Notes: generated from the letters alone by a model not told the origin. A DNA stretch of 43,830 nucleotides from JBHJGU01 sp050331475 (GCA_050331475.1 JBHJGU010000108.1:1-43830); one strand, 5' to 3'; shown: positions 24,753-33,781, numbered from the stretch's first letter. Numbers and translations are program-made.

Positions 24753-25859
24753 TCACCGAAGTTTCAAAGTGGAGAGCCCGATAATCGCCAAGACCACCGC
24801 CACGATCCAGAATCTAATGACGATCGTGGGCTCCGCCCAGCCGAGCTTTTCAAAATGGTGGTGGATGGGGGCCATGCGAAACACCCGCTTGCCCGTCAAC
24901 TTGAACGAGGCGACCTGAACCATGACCGACACGGCTTCCAGCACGAAGAGCCCGCCAATAATCGCCAGAACGATTTCGTGTTTGACCGCAACCGCGGCGG
25001 CCCCCAGCGCAGCCCCCAGGCTCAACGAGCCCGTATCGCCCATGAAAATCGCCGCGGGCGGCGCGTTATACCAAAGAAAACCGAGCCCGGCGCCCAGCAG
25101 CGCGCCGAAAAACACCGCAATTTCGCCAACGCCTGAGATGAAATTGATCTGTAAATAGCCGGCGAAATTAAAATTACCGACAATGTAGGCGATAAAACCG
25201 AAACACGCCGCCGCAATCATCACGGGCACAATGGCGAGCCCGTCCAGCCCGTCGGTGAGATTGACCGCATTGGACGCGCCCACAATCACTAGCGCGCCAA
25301 AGCCGAGAAACACCGGACCCAGCGGGATCAAAAGATCCTTAAAAAACGGCACCGCGACCCCTGTTGCGTAGCCTGGGGGCGCTTCAGGCGCGCCACCGTG
25401 CAAGGTGACCAGCCAATAAGTCGCCGCCCCAGCGATGGCGAATTCGATGGCCACCCTGAGCCGGCCGGAGAGGCCTTCATGGCTGCGTTTGGTCACCTTG
25501 GCGTAGTCGTCAACGAACCCGACCGCGCCAAAACCGGCGGTGACCAGAAGCACAATCCACACATAAGGATTCGACAAATCCGCCCACAATAAGGTTCCCG
25601 TCAGCATGCCCAATAGGATCAGAAAACCGCCCATGGTCGGGGTGCCCGCTTTCTCCACCACGTGACGTTCCGGGCCGTCGCTGCGAATGGGTTGGCCTTT
25701 TTTCTGTTTCACCCGCAGCCAATTGATAATGGGCCGGCCAAACAGGAAGGCGACGAGCAGCGCGGTCATCACCGCCGCTCCCGTACGGAAGGTGATATAC
25801 CGGAATACGTTGAAAAGCTGGATATCGTCCGCCAAAGGCTCCAACAACAAATACAGCAT
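24753..25859 (-). CDS. mraY: Phospho-MurNAc-pentapeptide translocase MraY
   Basis: Integral membrane enzyme that attaches phospho-MurNAc-pentapeptide to undecaprenyl phosphate, giving lipid I. 368 residues from the ATG at 25859 (MLYLLLEPLADD), chosen because GGCGGGGA lies just upstream and the murF stop is at 25870; the frame opens to 25898. About ten membrane segments. Motifs: GKPTMGGFLILLG-like PTMGGFLILLG, FVDDYAKVTKRSHEGLSGR (D-D-x-x-K), NLTDGLDGLAIVP (N-x-x-D) and PIHHHFEKLGWAEPTIVIRF (HHH). Confidence 0.97.
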   Translation of the reverse strand: MLYLLLEPLADDIQLFNVFRYITFRTGAAVMTALLVAFLFGRPIINWLRVKQKKGQPIRSDGPERHVVEKAGTPTMGGFLILLGMLTGTLLWADLSNPYVWIVLLVTAGFGAVGFVDDYAKVTKRSHEGLSGRLRVAIEFAIAGAATYWLVTLHGGAPEAPPGYATGVAVPFFKDLLIPLGPVFLGFGALVIVGASNAVNLTDGLDGLAIVPVMIAAACFGFIAYIVGNFNFAGYLQINFISGVGEIAVFFGALLGAGLGFLWYNAPPAAIFMGDTGSLSLGAALGAAAVAVKHEIVLAIIGGLFVLEAVSVMVQVASFKLTGKRVFRMAPIHHHFEKLGWAEPTIVIRFWIVAVVLAIIGLSTLKLR

Positions 25860-25869
25860 GTCCCCGCCT

Positions 25870-27258
25870 TTATGTTCGGAACCGCGCCTTGAGCGCATCG
25901 GCCAACCGGCCCACGCCGGACGCGTTGGAGCCCTTCACCAACACAACATCGCCGGGGCGCAGCGACGCGGCAAGCGATTCGGCCGCCGCCTCGGACGACG
26001 CATCAAGCTTGACACGGAGTTGGGGCGCCAAGGCGGCGTAAAGATGGCCCATGAGAGGACCCGCGCACCAAACCTGGTCAAGCGCAGCCTCTCGGATCGG
26101 GGTTGCGAGGTCGGCGTGCAACCGCTCCGCCTCCGCCCCCAGCTCCAACATGTCGCCCAAAACCGCGATCCGTCGCCCCCCCGGCCCCGGCGCGCGGGCG
26201 CCAAGAGTGGCCAAGGCGGCCCTCACCGAGGTTGGGTTGGCGTTGTAGGCGTCGTCGAGCAGCGTCGCTTCGCCCGCCTCAAGCCGTAACGCGACCGCCG
26301 CCCCCCGCCCTGCGCCGGGAGCGTAACCGCTCAGCGCCTGGGCGGCGGTTTGCGCGTCCAATCCCGACAGCACGGCAAGCGCAAGCGCGGCTGCGCCGTT
26401 CACCGCCCAATGCGCGCCCAGCGCGCCGATCCGAAAGCCCACCCTCACGCCAAAAACCTCGATTTCAGAACGAAGGCTTTCGCCTTCAGTCTGCGTGCGC
26501 AACACCCGGACATCGGCGTCCGCTTGGGTTCCAAAGCTGACGAACCGGTCGATGGAAAACCGGCCCGCGCGGGTGCGCACCGCGTCCGCGTAAGGACCAT
26601 CGGCGGGGATCACCGCCACCCCGCCCCGCTCCAACCCGGCGAACAGGCTGGTTTTCTCCTCCACGATGCCGGCCATGGAGCCCACCCCCTCTAAATGCGC
26701 GGCGCCGATGGCGGTGATCAAACCGACATGGGGACGGGTGAGCTTGGATAAGGGCGCGATTTCGCCGGGCGCGTTCATGCCGATTTCGGCAACCAAGCGT
26801 TCGGTGACGCCGGGCGTCCGGGCGAGGGTTAAGGGCACGCCAATATGGTTGTTGAACGAGCGGTCGGGCGCATGCGCGCGTCCCAACGCTTTGAAAATGC
26901 GCGCCGTCATGGCGGTGACCGACGTTTTCCCAACCGAACCGGTGATCGCGCACCGAAACGCCGCGCGTCCGGCCCCGACCCGGCCAAGATCGCGCAAAGC
27001 CGCAAACGTGTCTGAAACGATCACGCCCGGAACCCCAGGGGCGAGCGGCCGCATGCTGAGCGTCGCCGCAGCGCCGGCTTCAAAGGCGGCCTCGATAAAG
27101 TCATGGCCGTCGCGCCGGTCGATCAGGGGCGCGAACAGATCGCCTGGCTCAAGGGTGCGGGTGTCGATGGAGACGCCCGTCGCGGTCCAATCGGGCCCCA
27201 CCGGGCGCCCGCCTGTGGCCGCGACCACCATCTCCGCCGTCCAGAGGGCCTCACCCAC
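25870..27258 (-). CDS. murF: UDP-MurNAc-tripeptide--D-Ala-D-Ala ligase MurF
   Basis: Joins D-Ala-D-Ala, made by Ddl, to the UDP-MurNAc-tripeptide. The GTG at 27258 (VGEALWTAEMVVAATGGRPV) is preferred: it overlaps the murE stop by 8 bases and starts at the usual W-T-x-x-E-x-x-x-A-T-G beginning, while the frame is open to 27354 inside murE. 462 residues. ATP loop is TGSVGKTSVTAMTARIF; NIGVPLTLARTP, GAAHLEGVGSMAGIVEEK and LLDDAYNANPTSVRAAL are family segments. Confidence 0.95.
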   Translation of the reverse strand: MGEALWTAEMVVAATGGRPVGPDWTATGVSIDTRTLEPGDLFAPLIDRRDGHDFIEAAFEAGAAATLSMRPLAPGVPGVIVSDTFAALRDLGRVGAGRAAFRCAITGSVGKTSVTAMTARIFKALGRAHAPDRSFNNHIGVPLTLARTPGVTERLVAEIGMNAPGEIAPLSKLTRPHVGLITAIGAAHLEGVGSMAGIVEEKTSLFAGLERGGVAVIPADGPYADAVRTRAGRFSIDRFVSFGTQADADVRVLRTQTEGESLRSEIEVFGVRVGFRIGALGAHWAVNGAAALALAVLSGLDAQTAAQALSGYAPGAGRGAAVALRLEAGEATLLDDAYNANPTSVRAALATLGARAPGPGGRRIAVLGDMLELGAEAERLHADLATPIREAALDQVWCAGPLMGHLYAALAPQLRVKLDASSEAAAESLAASLRPGDVVLVKGSNASGVGRLADALKARFRT

Positions 27259-28696
27259 AGGATTGGGCCAGGGCTGCGCGCGCGGTCTCCTGATCAGAGA
27301 ACGCGATGACCGTGTCGCCGATAATCTGGCCCGTCTCATGGCCTTTGCCCGCAATCAGCAAGACGTCGCCGGGTTCAAGCTCGCCCACAGCCGTGTCAAT
27401 CGCCGCAGCGCGATCGGCGATCTCCCGCGCATTGGGCGCGCCGGCGCGGATGGCCGCGCGGATCGCGCTGGGCTCCTCGGAGCGCGGATTGTCATCGGTG
27501 ATGATGACAGCGTCGGCGAGCTTGGCCGCTGCTGCGCCCATTTTCGGCCGTTTGTCCGCGTCCCGATCCCCGCCACAGCCAAACACCACGATCAAGCGCG
27601 CCGCTGTGTGCGGACGAAGCGCGCGCAAAGCCTTGTCCAGCCCGTCTGGGGTATGGGCGTAGTCCACATAGACGCGCGCGCCATGGGGTGTCGCGCCCAC
27701 CGGTTCGAGCCGGCCGCAAACGCCGCTTAAGCCGCGCAACGCCTCAAGGATGGTTTCAACCGCCACGCCGTCGGCGTGCGCCAAGGCGGCCGCCGTTAAC
27801 GCATTGAGCGCTTGGAACTCACCAGGCAAAGGCAGCGCGACCGTCTCCGCCTGGCCGTCGATCGTTAACCGGAGCCGCTGGCCGGCCGCGCCCGGTTCGA
27901 TCTCGTCGAGTTTCCAGACGGTTCCCGACCAACCGATGGGAATGACGTTAAGACCCGCCTTGTCAGCCCGCTCCGCCATGGCGCGTCCCCGCGCGTCGTC
28001 GACCATGATCACCGCGGGCGCGCCTCGGGGCGCCAACGCCTCGAACAGGCGCGCCTTGGCGTCAAAATACGCCTCAAAATCGGGGTGATAATCGAGATGG
28101 TCTTGGGTGATGTTGGTGAACCCAACCGCGCTGAGCCGAACCCCGTCGAGCCGGCGCTGAACCAGGCCGTGGCTTGAGGCCTCCATCGCCAAGTGATCGA
28201 CCCCGGATTCCGCCGCATGCGCCAAGGTTTTGTGCAAAGTGATCGCGTCCGGCGTCGTGTGGGCCAGTGGTTCGCGGGCGTTGTCGAGGGTGAGCCCCAG
28301 CGTGCCTAGCGCCCCGGCGCGACGCCCCGCGACCGCCCAGATTTGGCGCAGAAACTCGACGGTGGAGCTTTTGCCATTGGTGCCGGTCACCGCAATGACC
28401 GTCGAAGGCTGGGGTCCGTAGACCCGCGCGGCCATCTGCGCCAACACCCGCGCGGGATCATCCACGTTGATCACCGGCGCGTCGGCCACCGCCACGCCCC
28501 GCGCCGCTAAGACCGCCACCGCGCCCGCATTGACTGCGGCTTGGGCGAACGCGGCCCCGTCCACGCGCGCGCCCGGCAAAGCGGCGAACACCTCCCCGGG
28601 CCGGATCATTCGGCTGTCTAAGCTCAGCCCTGTAATGTCAATGTCAGCGACACCCGGGGGCGCGGGAATACCGCCCAGCGCCGCGCCCAGCTTCAA
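27251..28696 (-). CDS. murE: UDP-MurNAc-L-Ala-D-Glu--meso-diaminopimelate ligase MurE
   Basis: Adds the third stem residue. The specificity motif DNPRSEEP (about 415) matches the DNPR-x-E-x-P of meso-diaminopimelate-adding enzymes, so DAP-type peptidoglycan is predicted. 481 residues, with SLDSRMIRPGEVFAALPG, ATP loop GTNGKSSTVEFLRQ, TNITQDHLDYHPDFEAYFDA and YAHTPDGLDKALRAL. The start is a TTG at 28696 overlapping the ftsI stop as TTGA; no ATG exists before the conserved N-terminal domain, so this unusual start is required. Confidence 0.96.
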   Translation of the reverse strand: MKLGAALGGIPAPPGVADIDITGLSLDSRMIRPGEVFAALPGARVDGAAFAQAAVNAGAVAVLAARGVAVADAPVINVDDPARVLAQMAARVYGPQPSTVIAVTGTNGKSSTVEFLRQIWAVAGRRAGALGTLGLTLDNAREPLAHTTPDAITLHKTLAHAAESGVDHLAMEASSHGLVQRRLDGVRLSAVGFTNITQDHLDYHPDFEAYFDAKARLFEALAPRGAPAVIMVDDARGRAMAERADKAGLNVIPIGWSGTVWKLDEIEPGAAGQRLRLTIDGQAETVALPLPGEFQALNALTAAALAHADGVAVETILEALRGLSGVCGRLEPVGATPHGARVYVDYAHTPDGLDKALRALRPHTAARLIVVFGCGGDRDADKRPKMGAAAAKLADAVIITDDNPRSEEPSAIRAAIRAGAPNAREIADRAAAIDTAVGELEPGDVLLIAGKGHETGQIIGDTVIAFSDQETARAALAQSCG

Positions 28697-30402
28697 AGGC
28701 TCGTCTCGTCGGCTTGAACCGCGGCCTGGCGGATGAACACATCCTCGCGCTCAGCGATCAGACGATCCGCGCCGAGCATGGGTGCGATCCGACGCACGAT
28801 CTCGCCCGCCGTCGGCGCAGCGTTCCAACCGGCGGCGGCGAACCCAAAGGTGTCTTTGGTCGGCTTGGGTTCGTCGAGCACCACCAACACACTCCACCGT
28901 GGCTCAGGGTGAGGAAACACAGCCGCAAAACTATTCAACCGGCGACCGTTCGCATAGACCCCGTTGACGACTTTGTCTGCAGTGCCGGTTTTCCCCGCAA
29001 CCGCATAGCCGGGAGCGTCGGCTTTGGACCCTGTTCCTTCGGCCACCACCAAACGCATGAGATCGAGCATGCGCCGGCTCCCCGCTTCGGACAGCGCGCG
29101 ATGGGTGGCGACCGCTGCGTCCGGCGCGCGCCGCTCCAGCGTCGGGGCGACGAACACCCCCTTGTTCGCAACCGCGCCATAGGCGCTGGCGAGGCTTAAG
29201 GGCGAAACCGCCAATCCATGGCCAAAGGAAACCGTCGCGATGGTCGAGCGGGTCCAACGCTGAGGAACCAGAGGGCGCGGGGTGCGACCGCCAGCCAAAG
29301 GCGCCCGGTCGAGCAGACCAAAGGCCTTCAGAACGGCTTGTTGGCGCTCCGCCCCGGTCGCGAGCGCGAGTTTGGCGGTGCCGATATTCGAGCTTTCCGT
29401 GAAGATCTCCGCCACGCTCATCGCTCCGTTGAAGGGGTGATAATCGCGGATGACATGGCCCTCGACGGTGAGCGGGCGGCTCACATCGATGTAGGTCGAC
29501 ATATTCGCCACTCGGCTTTCCAGCGCGGCGGCGATGGCGAAGGCCTTAAATGTCGAACCCAACTCATAAACATCGGAGATCACCCGATTGCGCCGCTCAT
29601 TCTGGGTCGCCATCAGGGGGGTGTTAGGATCGAAATCGGGAAGGGAGACGAGCGCGAGGATTTCTCCGCTCTGAACGTCTGTGACGATCGCCGCGGCCGC
29701 TTTCGCGCGGAATTCCGCCATGGCCGCGCGCAAGGCTTCGTCGGCGGCGAACTGCACGCGCATATCCAGCGACAGCGCCAAAGGCCGGCCGCCCTGCGCT
29801 AGACGATCGTCATAGGCTTGCTCGACCCCGGCGACACCTTCAGAGTCCGGATTAGTCCAACCCAAGACGTGCGCGCCCAGCCGGCCGCGCGGATATGTGC
29901 GGCGCGGTTCCTCGCGGAAATCCAGCCCCGGCAGGCCTAAGGAAAACACCGCCTGGCGCTGGCGCGGGGTAAGTTGACGCGCCAACCACACAAAGGCGCG
30001 CCCCGAGCTGAGCCGCTTCTCCGTCGCCGCGACGTCCAATTCGGGCAAAACCCGACCTAGGGCGCGCGCTGCGGCTTTGGGATCCCAAACCTCGCGCGTG
30101 TCCGCCCAAAGCGAATGGGTCATGAGATTGGCCGCCAGCAGGGCGCCGTTGCGGTCCACAATGGTTGCGCGCTCCACCGGCGGGGTTTGGAGCCGCGCGA
30201 GCCGCGGATAGGCTTCGGGATCCGCGACGAGCCCGAGAAAGCTCGCCCGACAGGCTAGCACCAAAAACCCCATGGCCGCCAAAACGCCCGCCAGCCGCAG
30301 GCGAATGATGGCGCGCTGGTCGTCACCTTCTCGGCCCCGATGAGCCAACAGCCAACTCGCGCCGCGCGGGCCGGCTTCAGCCAAAGGGGCGGGCGGGGTC
30401 AT
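28693..30402 (-). CDS. ftsI: Septal peptidoglycan transpeptidase FtsI (PBP3)
   Basis: Class B penicillin-binding protein crosslinking septal peptidoglycan with FtsW. 569 residues: short cytoplasmic tail, one membrane helix (AGVLAAMGFLVLACRASFL, about 33-51), dimerisation/pedestal domain, then the transpeptidase. The catalytic serine is in ELGSTFKAFAIA (S-x-x-K), the second motif is SSN in ESSNIGTAKLA, and the third is KTG in VAGKTGTADKV. Its ATG overlaps the ftsL stop as ATGA. The C-terminus lacks a PASTA domain. Confidence 0.96.
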   Translation of the reverse strand: MTPPAPLAEAGPRGASWLLAHRGREGDDQRAIIRLRLAGVLAAMGFLVLACRASFLGLVADPEAYPRLARLQTPPVERATIVDRNGALLAANLMTHSLWADTREVWDPKAAARALGRVLPELDVAATEKRLSSGRAFVWLARQLTPRQRQAVFSLGLPGLDFREEPRRTYPRGRLGAHVLGWTNPDSEGVAGVEQAYDDRLAQGGRPLALSLDMRVQFAADEALRAAMAEFRAKAAAAIVTDVQSGEILALVSLPDFDPNTPLMATQNERRNRVISDVYELGSTFKAFAIAAALESRVANMSTYIDVSRPLTVEGHVIRDYHPFNGAMSVAEIFTESSNIGTAKLALATGAERQQAVLKAFGLLDRAPLAGGRTPRPLVPQRWTRSTIATVSFGHGLAVSPLSLASAYGAVANKGVFVAPTLERRAPDAAVATHRALSEAGSRRMLDLMRLVVAEGTGSKADAPGYAVAGKTGTADKVVNGVYANGRRLNSFAAVFPHPEPRWSVLVVLDEPKPTKDTFGFAAAGWNAAPTAGEIVRRIAPMLGADRLIAEREDVFIRQAAVQADETSL

Positions 30403-30758
30403 GGGCGCGCCTCCGCGTCGATCGTGGCGTGGCTCGCTTGTCGAATAAAGCCGGGGTCCGGCGCGCTCGGATCCTCGTCGGGCTCCAACAATAAGGCCGC
30501 CTCTGAGAGACCCTTTTGGTGGCGCGCGTCGAGCGGCTCGAGACCCAGATGGCGTTTCGCCAGTTCGCGGATCCGCTCCGGTCGCTCCAAATAGGCGATC
30601 TCAGCTTGCAGAACGCCAATGTCCCGGCGGACCTCCGCCAACCGGCCTTGCAATTCGGCCGCGGTTTGCGCGCTCTCCACCGTATCGGATTTGGCCAAAT
30701 AAACGGCGACCACCAGGGCGGCGGCGGGAAGAAAGGCGAGTATGTTGAAAAACCGCAT
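30399..30758 (-). CDS. ftsL: Cell division protein FtsL-like
   Basis: Small bitopic divisome protein. From the ATG at 30758 (MRFFNILAFLPAAALVVAVY) it has 119 residues: one membrane helix at 5-22, a periplasmic coiled coil (about 30-62, AELQGRLAEVRRDIGVLQAE) and then ERPERIRELAKRHLGLEPLD, the pattern seen in alphaproteobacterial FtsL. The assignment relies on this architecture and on its place between rsmH and ftsI, as FtsL diverges strongly in sequence. The start lies 4 bases after the rsmH stop; a longer frame to 30827 sits inside rsmH. Confidence 0.88.
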   Translation of the reverse strand: MRFFNILAFLPAAALVVAVYLAKSDTVESAQTAAELQGRLAEVRRDIGVLQAEIAYLERPERIRELAKRHLGLEPLDARHQKGLSEAALLLEPDEDPSAPDPGFIRQASHATIDAEARP

Positions 30759-30762
30759 GGCT

Positions 30763-31758
30763 TTACGCCGCTCCCAGCAAGGCGATTGATGGCGCGCGGG
30801 GCGCAAGATCGAAGTCCTCGGCCGCAACCGGCGCCACGGTCCTCACCCCCACCCGCAGTTTCGCGGACCGGGCGCGCGGGTTCCGCACGACTTCCGCCGC
30901 GCTCGGCTCTCGAACGCCCGAAAAGGGCAAGGTGAAAGACGGTTCAACGAGCGGACCCTCGAGCACGGGCATGTGGCGAGACGGCGCGCTGGGCGGATTG
31001 GCGCGACGCCGCAAGAACCGCTTCACTACGCGGTCCTCCAAGGAATGAAACGAAACCGCCACGAGCCGGCCTCCGGGGCGTAGAACCCGCTCCGCCGCCT
31101 GTAGCCCGCGGGCCAATTGGCCCAACTCGTCATTGACCAGGATGCGCAAGGCCTGGAACACCCGGGTCGCGGGATGAATCGGCTCGCCTCCGGTCCCCAC
31201 TGCCTTAGCGACAATGTCCGCCAAGCGCGCCGTCGAGGTGATCGGCGCCTCGGCCCGCGCATGAACGATCGCCGCGGCGGCGCGGCGCGCTTTGCGCTCT
31301 TCGCCATAAACGCGGAACACCGCAGACAAGTCGCCCGAACTCATGTGATTGACGGCTTCGGCCGCAGACAAGCCATCCCCGCTCATGCGCATGTCCAGCG
31401 GCCCGTCATGACGAAAGGAGAAGCCGCGCTCAGCCTCGTCCAATTGAAACGACGAGACGCCGAGGTCGAAAACCACCCCGTCCACGCCGTCCAAACCCAA
31501 CCGCTCGGCCACGCCTTCAAGGTCGGAAAACGGGCCCGCGGCGAAATCGAACCGATCGCCAAACTCCGCCTTGAAGTCTTGCGCGCGCGCGGCCGCCACC
31601 GGATCCCGGTCAAGCCCGACCACCCGGCATGGCGCGGCCGCCAACAAAGCGCGCGCGTATCCGCCGCCGCCGAACGTGGCGTCCAGGTGCGCCTCGCCCG
31701 GGGCCGGCGCCAGCGCGTCCACGACTTCCGCGAGCATGACTGGCGCGTGCCCCGCCAT
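30763..31758 (-). CDS. rsmH: 16S rRNA m4C1402 methyltransferase RsmH (MraW)
   Basis: SAM-dependent enzyme that methylates N4 of C1402 in 16S rRNA. 331 residues from the ATG at 31758, which overlaps the mraZ TAA as TAATG. It begins HAPVMLAEVVDALAP, with LDATFGGGGYARALL (SAM loop), VVFDLGVSSFQLDEAERGFS and FRHDGPLDMRM, then FQALRILVNDELGQL and VSFHSLEDRVVKRF near the end. All are hallmark RsmH segments. The frame remains open upstream through mraZ, which is a shadow. Confidence 0.97.
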   Translation of the reverse strand: MAGHAPVMLAEVVDALAPAPGEAHLDATFGGGGYARALLAAAPCRVVGLDRDPVAAARAQDFKAEFGDRFDFAAGPFSDLEGVAERLGLDGVDGVVFDLGVSSFQLDEAERGFSFRHDGPLDMRMSGDGLSAAEAVNHMSSGDLSAVFRVYGEERKARRAAAAIVHARAEAPITSTARLADIVAKAVGTGGEPIHPATRVFQALRILVNDELGQLARGLQAAERVLRPGGRLVAVSFHSLEDRVVKRFLRRRANPPSAPSRHMPVLEGPLVEPSFTLPFSGVREPSAAEVVRNPRARSAKLRVGVRTVAPVAAEDFDLAPRAPSIALLGAA

Positions 31759-32201
31759 TAGGCGGCCTCCCCGCCGAAATACGAATTGGCGAAATCGCCC
31801 GCCTCCTGGGCGTGCGCTTCGTAGGCTTGCGGGTTCCAAATCTCGAAATGCGAGCCCAGGCCGACGAAGACGACCTTCTCCCCGGTCTTTAGGCCCGCAT
31901 GCTCGCGAAAGGCCGCCGGCAAGGTAATCCGGCCGTTGGCGTCGAAACCCAATTGCTTGGTCCGCCCCAGAATCGCATGGGCGAGCTTGCGGCGCTCGGG
32001 GTCCAGCCGCGGACGATTTTCGATTTCCGCCTGGTACTCCTGCATCAGCGCGTAACCCCCGCCCTCCAAATACCCCCCGGAAAAATGCGGAAAGACGAAC
32101 ACCGCTTCCTCGCGCGCTTGACCCAGCATGGATCGAAAGTCCGCGGGCACAGCCACGCGACCTTTGGCGTCCATGCTGGCATCGGTGCGCGACAAGAACA
32201 T
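31758..32201 (-). CDS. mraZ: Transcriptional regulator MraZ
   Basis: First gene of the dcw cluster, a ring-forming DNA-binding regulator with two SpoVT/AbrB-like halves. 147 residues. The two DxKGR-type motifs are visible: SMDAKGRVAVPADFRSML (about 9-26) and GFDANGRITLPAAFREHAG (about 85-103). Known MraZ proteins repress their own operon through repeated GTGGG boxes; three such boxes lie 66-90 bases upstream of the start. The product ends with a Gly/Ala tail directly coupled to rsmH. Confidence 0.96.
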   Translation of the reverse strand: MFLSRTDASMDAKGRVAVPADFRSMLGQAREEAVFVFPHFSGGYLEGGGYALMQEYQAEIENRPRLDPERRKLAHAILGRTKQLGFDANGRITLPAAFREHAGLKTGEKVVFVGLGSHFEIWNPQAYEAHAQEAGDFANSYFGGEAA

Positions 32202-32266
32202 CCGCCCAACACTCCGAACCGCCGGGGGTGTTCCGGCATGGCTCTAGGAGTAACATGGGACTTTCT

Positions 32267-32291
32267 GCCTCACAACGCCACTATCCCCCAC
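32267..32291 (-). promoter_or_regulatory. MraZ operator: three boxes at 10-bp spacing
   Basis: On the minus strand, GTGGG (32287-32291), GTGGC (32277-32281) and GAGGC (32267-32271) start exactly 10 bases apart, 66-90 bases upstream of the mraZ ATG. This is the known arrangement of MraZ binding boxes. The rest of the 379-base gap 32202-32580 between mraZ and rnpB contains no gene; the dcw promoter should lie here, but no clear sigma70 pair is visible. Confidence 0.6.
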
Positions 32292-32580
32292 TTTTTGCCA
32301 ATCTTGCATGACCGTTCCTTTGATCGTCTCGCCACATTACTCACAAGACGAAACCAAGATTTCGAACATTAACAGAACAAATCCGGGGTATTTACAGATT
32401 AAACTTGAGTTCTCCCCAGTCGCCTGTGGACAAGTGCGTCAATTTGGCCGGTTTCTCCGGGTGGGGCTCAGGGGCGCCAAGTGGGGCCAGACGCCTTCCC
32501 GCGCGCCATTTCGCCCCAAAATTTCAATACAAGATTAGGGTTGACAGCGAGTGAATCGCTTCGGCGATCGCTGCAAACAA

Positions 32581-32954
32581 CGCCAGACGGCCTATAAGCC
32601 GGGTTCTGTGCCCTTGCGGGCGGCGACCATTCATCTGGGACGTTGATTACTCAACGCCTCACGCGACCGACCCGGGCGACGAGGCGAAGACCCCTCTGTC
32701 GGCGAACCGACGCGCCACCCCTATTTGGTCTTGCTCCCGGCGGGGCTTGCCGTGCCGTACCGATCGCTCGGTCCGCGGTGGGCTCTTACCCCACCCTTTC
32801 ACCCTTACCGACGCCCGAAGGTTGGCCGGCGGTTTGCTTTCTGCGGCGCTTTCCCTGGGGTCGCCCCCGCCGGGCGTTACCCGGCGCCGTGTCTCCGTGG
32901 AGCCCGGACTTTCCTCCCTCCCTTGCGGAAGAGCGGCCGCCCGGCCGTCTGGCG
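32581..32954 (-). ncRNA. rnpB: RNase P RNA, bacterial type A
   Basis: The catalytic RNA that removes 5' leaders from tRNA precursors. On the minus strand it contains AGGAAAGTCCGGGCTCCACG (5' conserved region, about 32900) and ACAGAACCCGGCTTATAGGC near the 3' end (32591-32610). Its ends pair as helix P1: CGCCAGACGGCC at 32943-32954 with GGCCGTCTGGCG at 32581-32592, 12 perfect pairs. About 374 nt, normal for alphaproteobacteria. The open frames over this region are artefacts. It lies between the amidase gene and mraZ, transcribed in the same direction. Confidence 0.95.
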
Positions 32955-32959
32955 CGCCG

Positions 32960-32989
32960 ATAAAGCGGGCAAAGCCGCGCCCGCGTCAA
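32960..32989 (-). promoter_or_regulatory. Likely sigma70-type promoter of rnpB
   Basis: Minus-strand TTGACG (32984-32989) and CTTTAT (32960-32965) separated by 18 bases. The -10 ends 6 bases before the RNA's 5' end as set by helix P1 (32954), which is the expected distance to the transcription start. Confidence 0.6.
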
Positions 32990-33001
32990 GGCGAAGTGGG
33001 C

Positions 33002-33781
33002 TCAGTCCGGCGTCGGCAAAGCGCTAAGGCTCGCAATTCGCGCCCAAGTCTCAGGGTCGAGCGCGCCAGTGATCGCCGCAGGCCGGTAACGGCGCTGAAA
33101 AGCGGCGAGCACCGCGCGGGTATCGGCGTTCGCCTCACCGGTGGTTTCCAGCGCGTAGCCTAAGGTCGAGAGAACCGCTTGAACCTCGGCGATATCCTCA
33201 GGCGGCTCAGAGAGGGGCGAATTCAGCACCGGCCAGAGCCCCACGCCCGCCGCCGCCAGCCGCGCCCAGGGGAAATGCTCGCCCGGGTCGGCTTTGCGCG
33301 TCGGGTCCACATCGGAATGCCCGACAACCGCGTGGGCTGGGAGCTCATAGCGCTCTAGAATTTCGCGGCACAGCGCAATCACCGCCTCAATCTGCACATC
33401 GGGGTAAGGCGGCATGTCAAAAGCGTGTCCGCCATTGACGATCTCAACCCCGATCGAAGCACTGTTGAGGTCGTTGACCCCGCACCACCGGCCGAGCCCG
33501 GCGTGCCAAGCGCGCTTGTCCTCGTCCACTAGTGCCAGGACTTCGCCATCGGTTTGGACCAAATAATGCGCGGACACCCGACCTATGGGCGTCTCTGGCG
33601 GCAGGTCGGTTAAGCCCGGCGCCGCATGGGCGTAGCGACCGGCCGTCGGGGCCGGATCCCGCAGCTTGGCGAGCGCACTCGCCCCGTCCGCCATGCCGGT
33701 GTAGTGCAGTACCAAAAGCTTGATCGGTTCGGTGCGCGCGTTCCAGTTCGGCGACGGCGCGGGCTGCGCGCGGGCGAACAT
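33002..33781 (-). CDS. N-acetylmuramoyl-L-alanine amidase (Amidase_2, AmpD/AmiD-like) with a peptidoglycan-binding domain
   Basis: Zinc amidase that cuts the bond between MurNAc and the stem peptide. 259 residues. LLVLHYTGM (about 22-30) carries the first zinc His; VSAHYLVQTDGEVLALVDED and RAWHAGLGRW follow; VVGHSDVDPTRKADPGEHFP contains the second His and the Asp. The C-terminal ~65 residues (VQAVLSTLGYALETTGEANA and so on) form a PG_binding_1 domain. No signal peptide is visible, so a cytoplasmic AmpD-like recycling role, or export by another route, is possible. The ATG overlaps the exporter stop as TGATG. Confidence 0.9.
   Translation of the reverse strand: MFARAQPAPSPNWNARTEPIKLLVLHYTGMADGASALAKLRDPAPTAGRYAHAAPGLTDLPPETPIGRVSAHYLVQTDGEVLALVDEDKRAWHAGLGRWCGVNDLNSASIGVEIVNGGHAFDMPPYPDVQIEAVIALCREILERYELPAHAVVGHSDVDPTRKADPGEHFPWARLAAAGVGLWPVLNSPLSEPPEDIAEVQAVLSTLGYALETTGEANADTRAVLAAFQRRYRPAAITGALDPETWARIASLSALPTPD

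Noticed and set aside
32643..33163. Several overlapping plus-strand frames of 100-138 codons
   Set aside because: They lie over rnpB, whose conserved sequences and P1 helix are clear; RNA genes of high GC content often stay open by chance.
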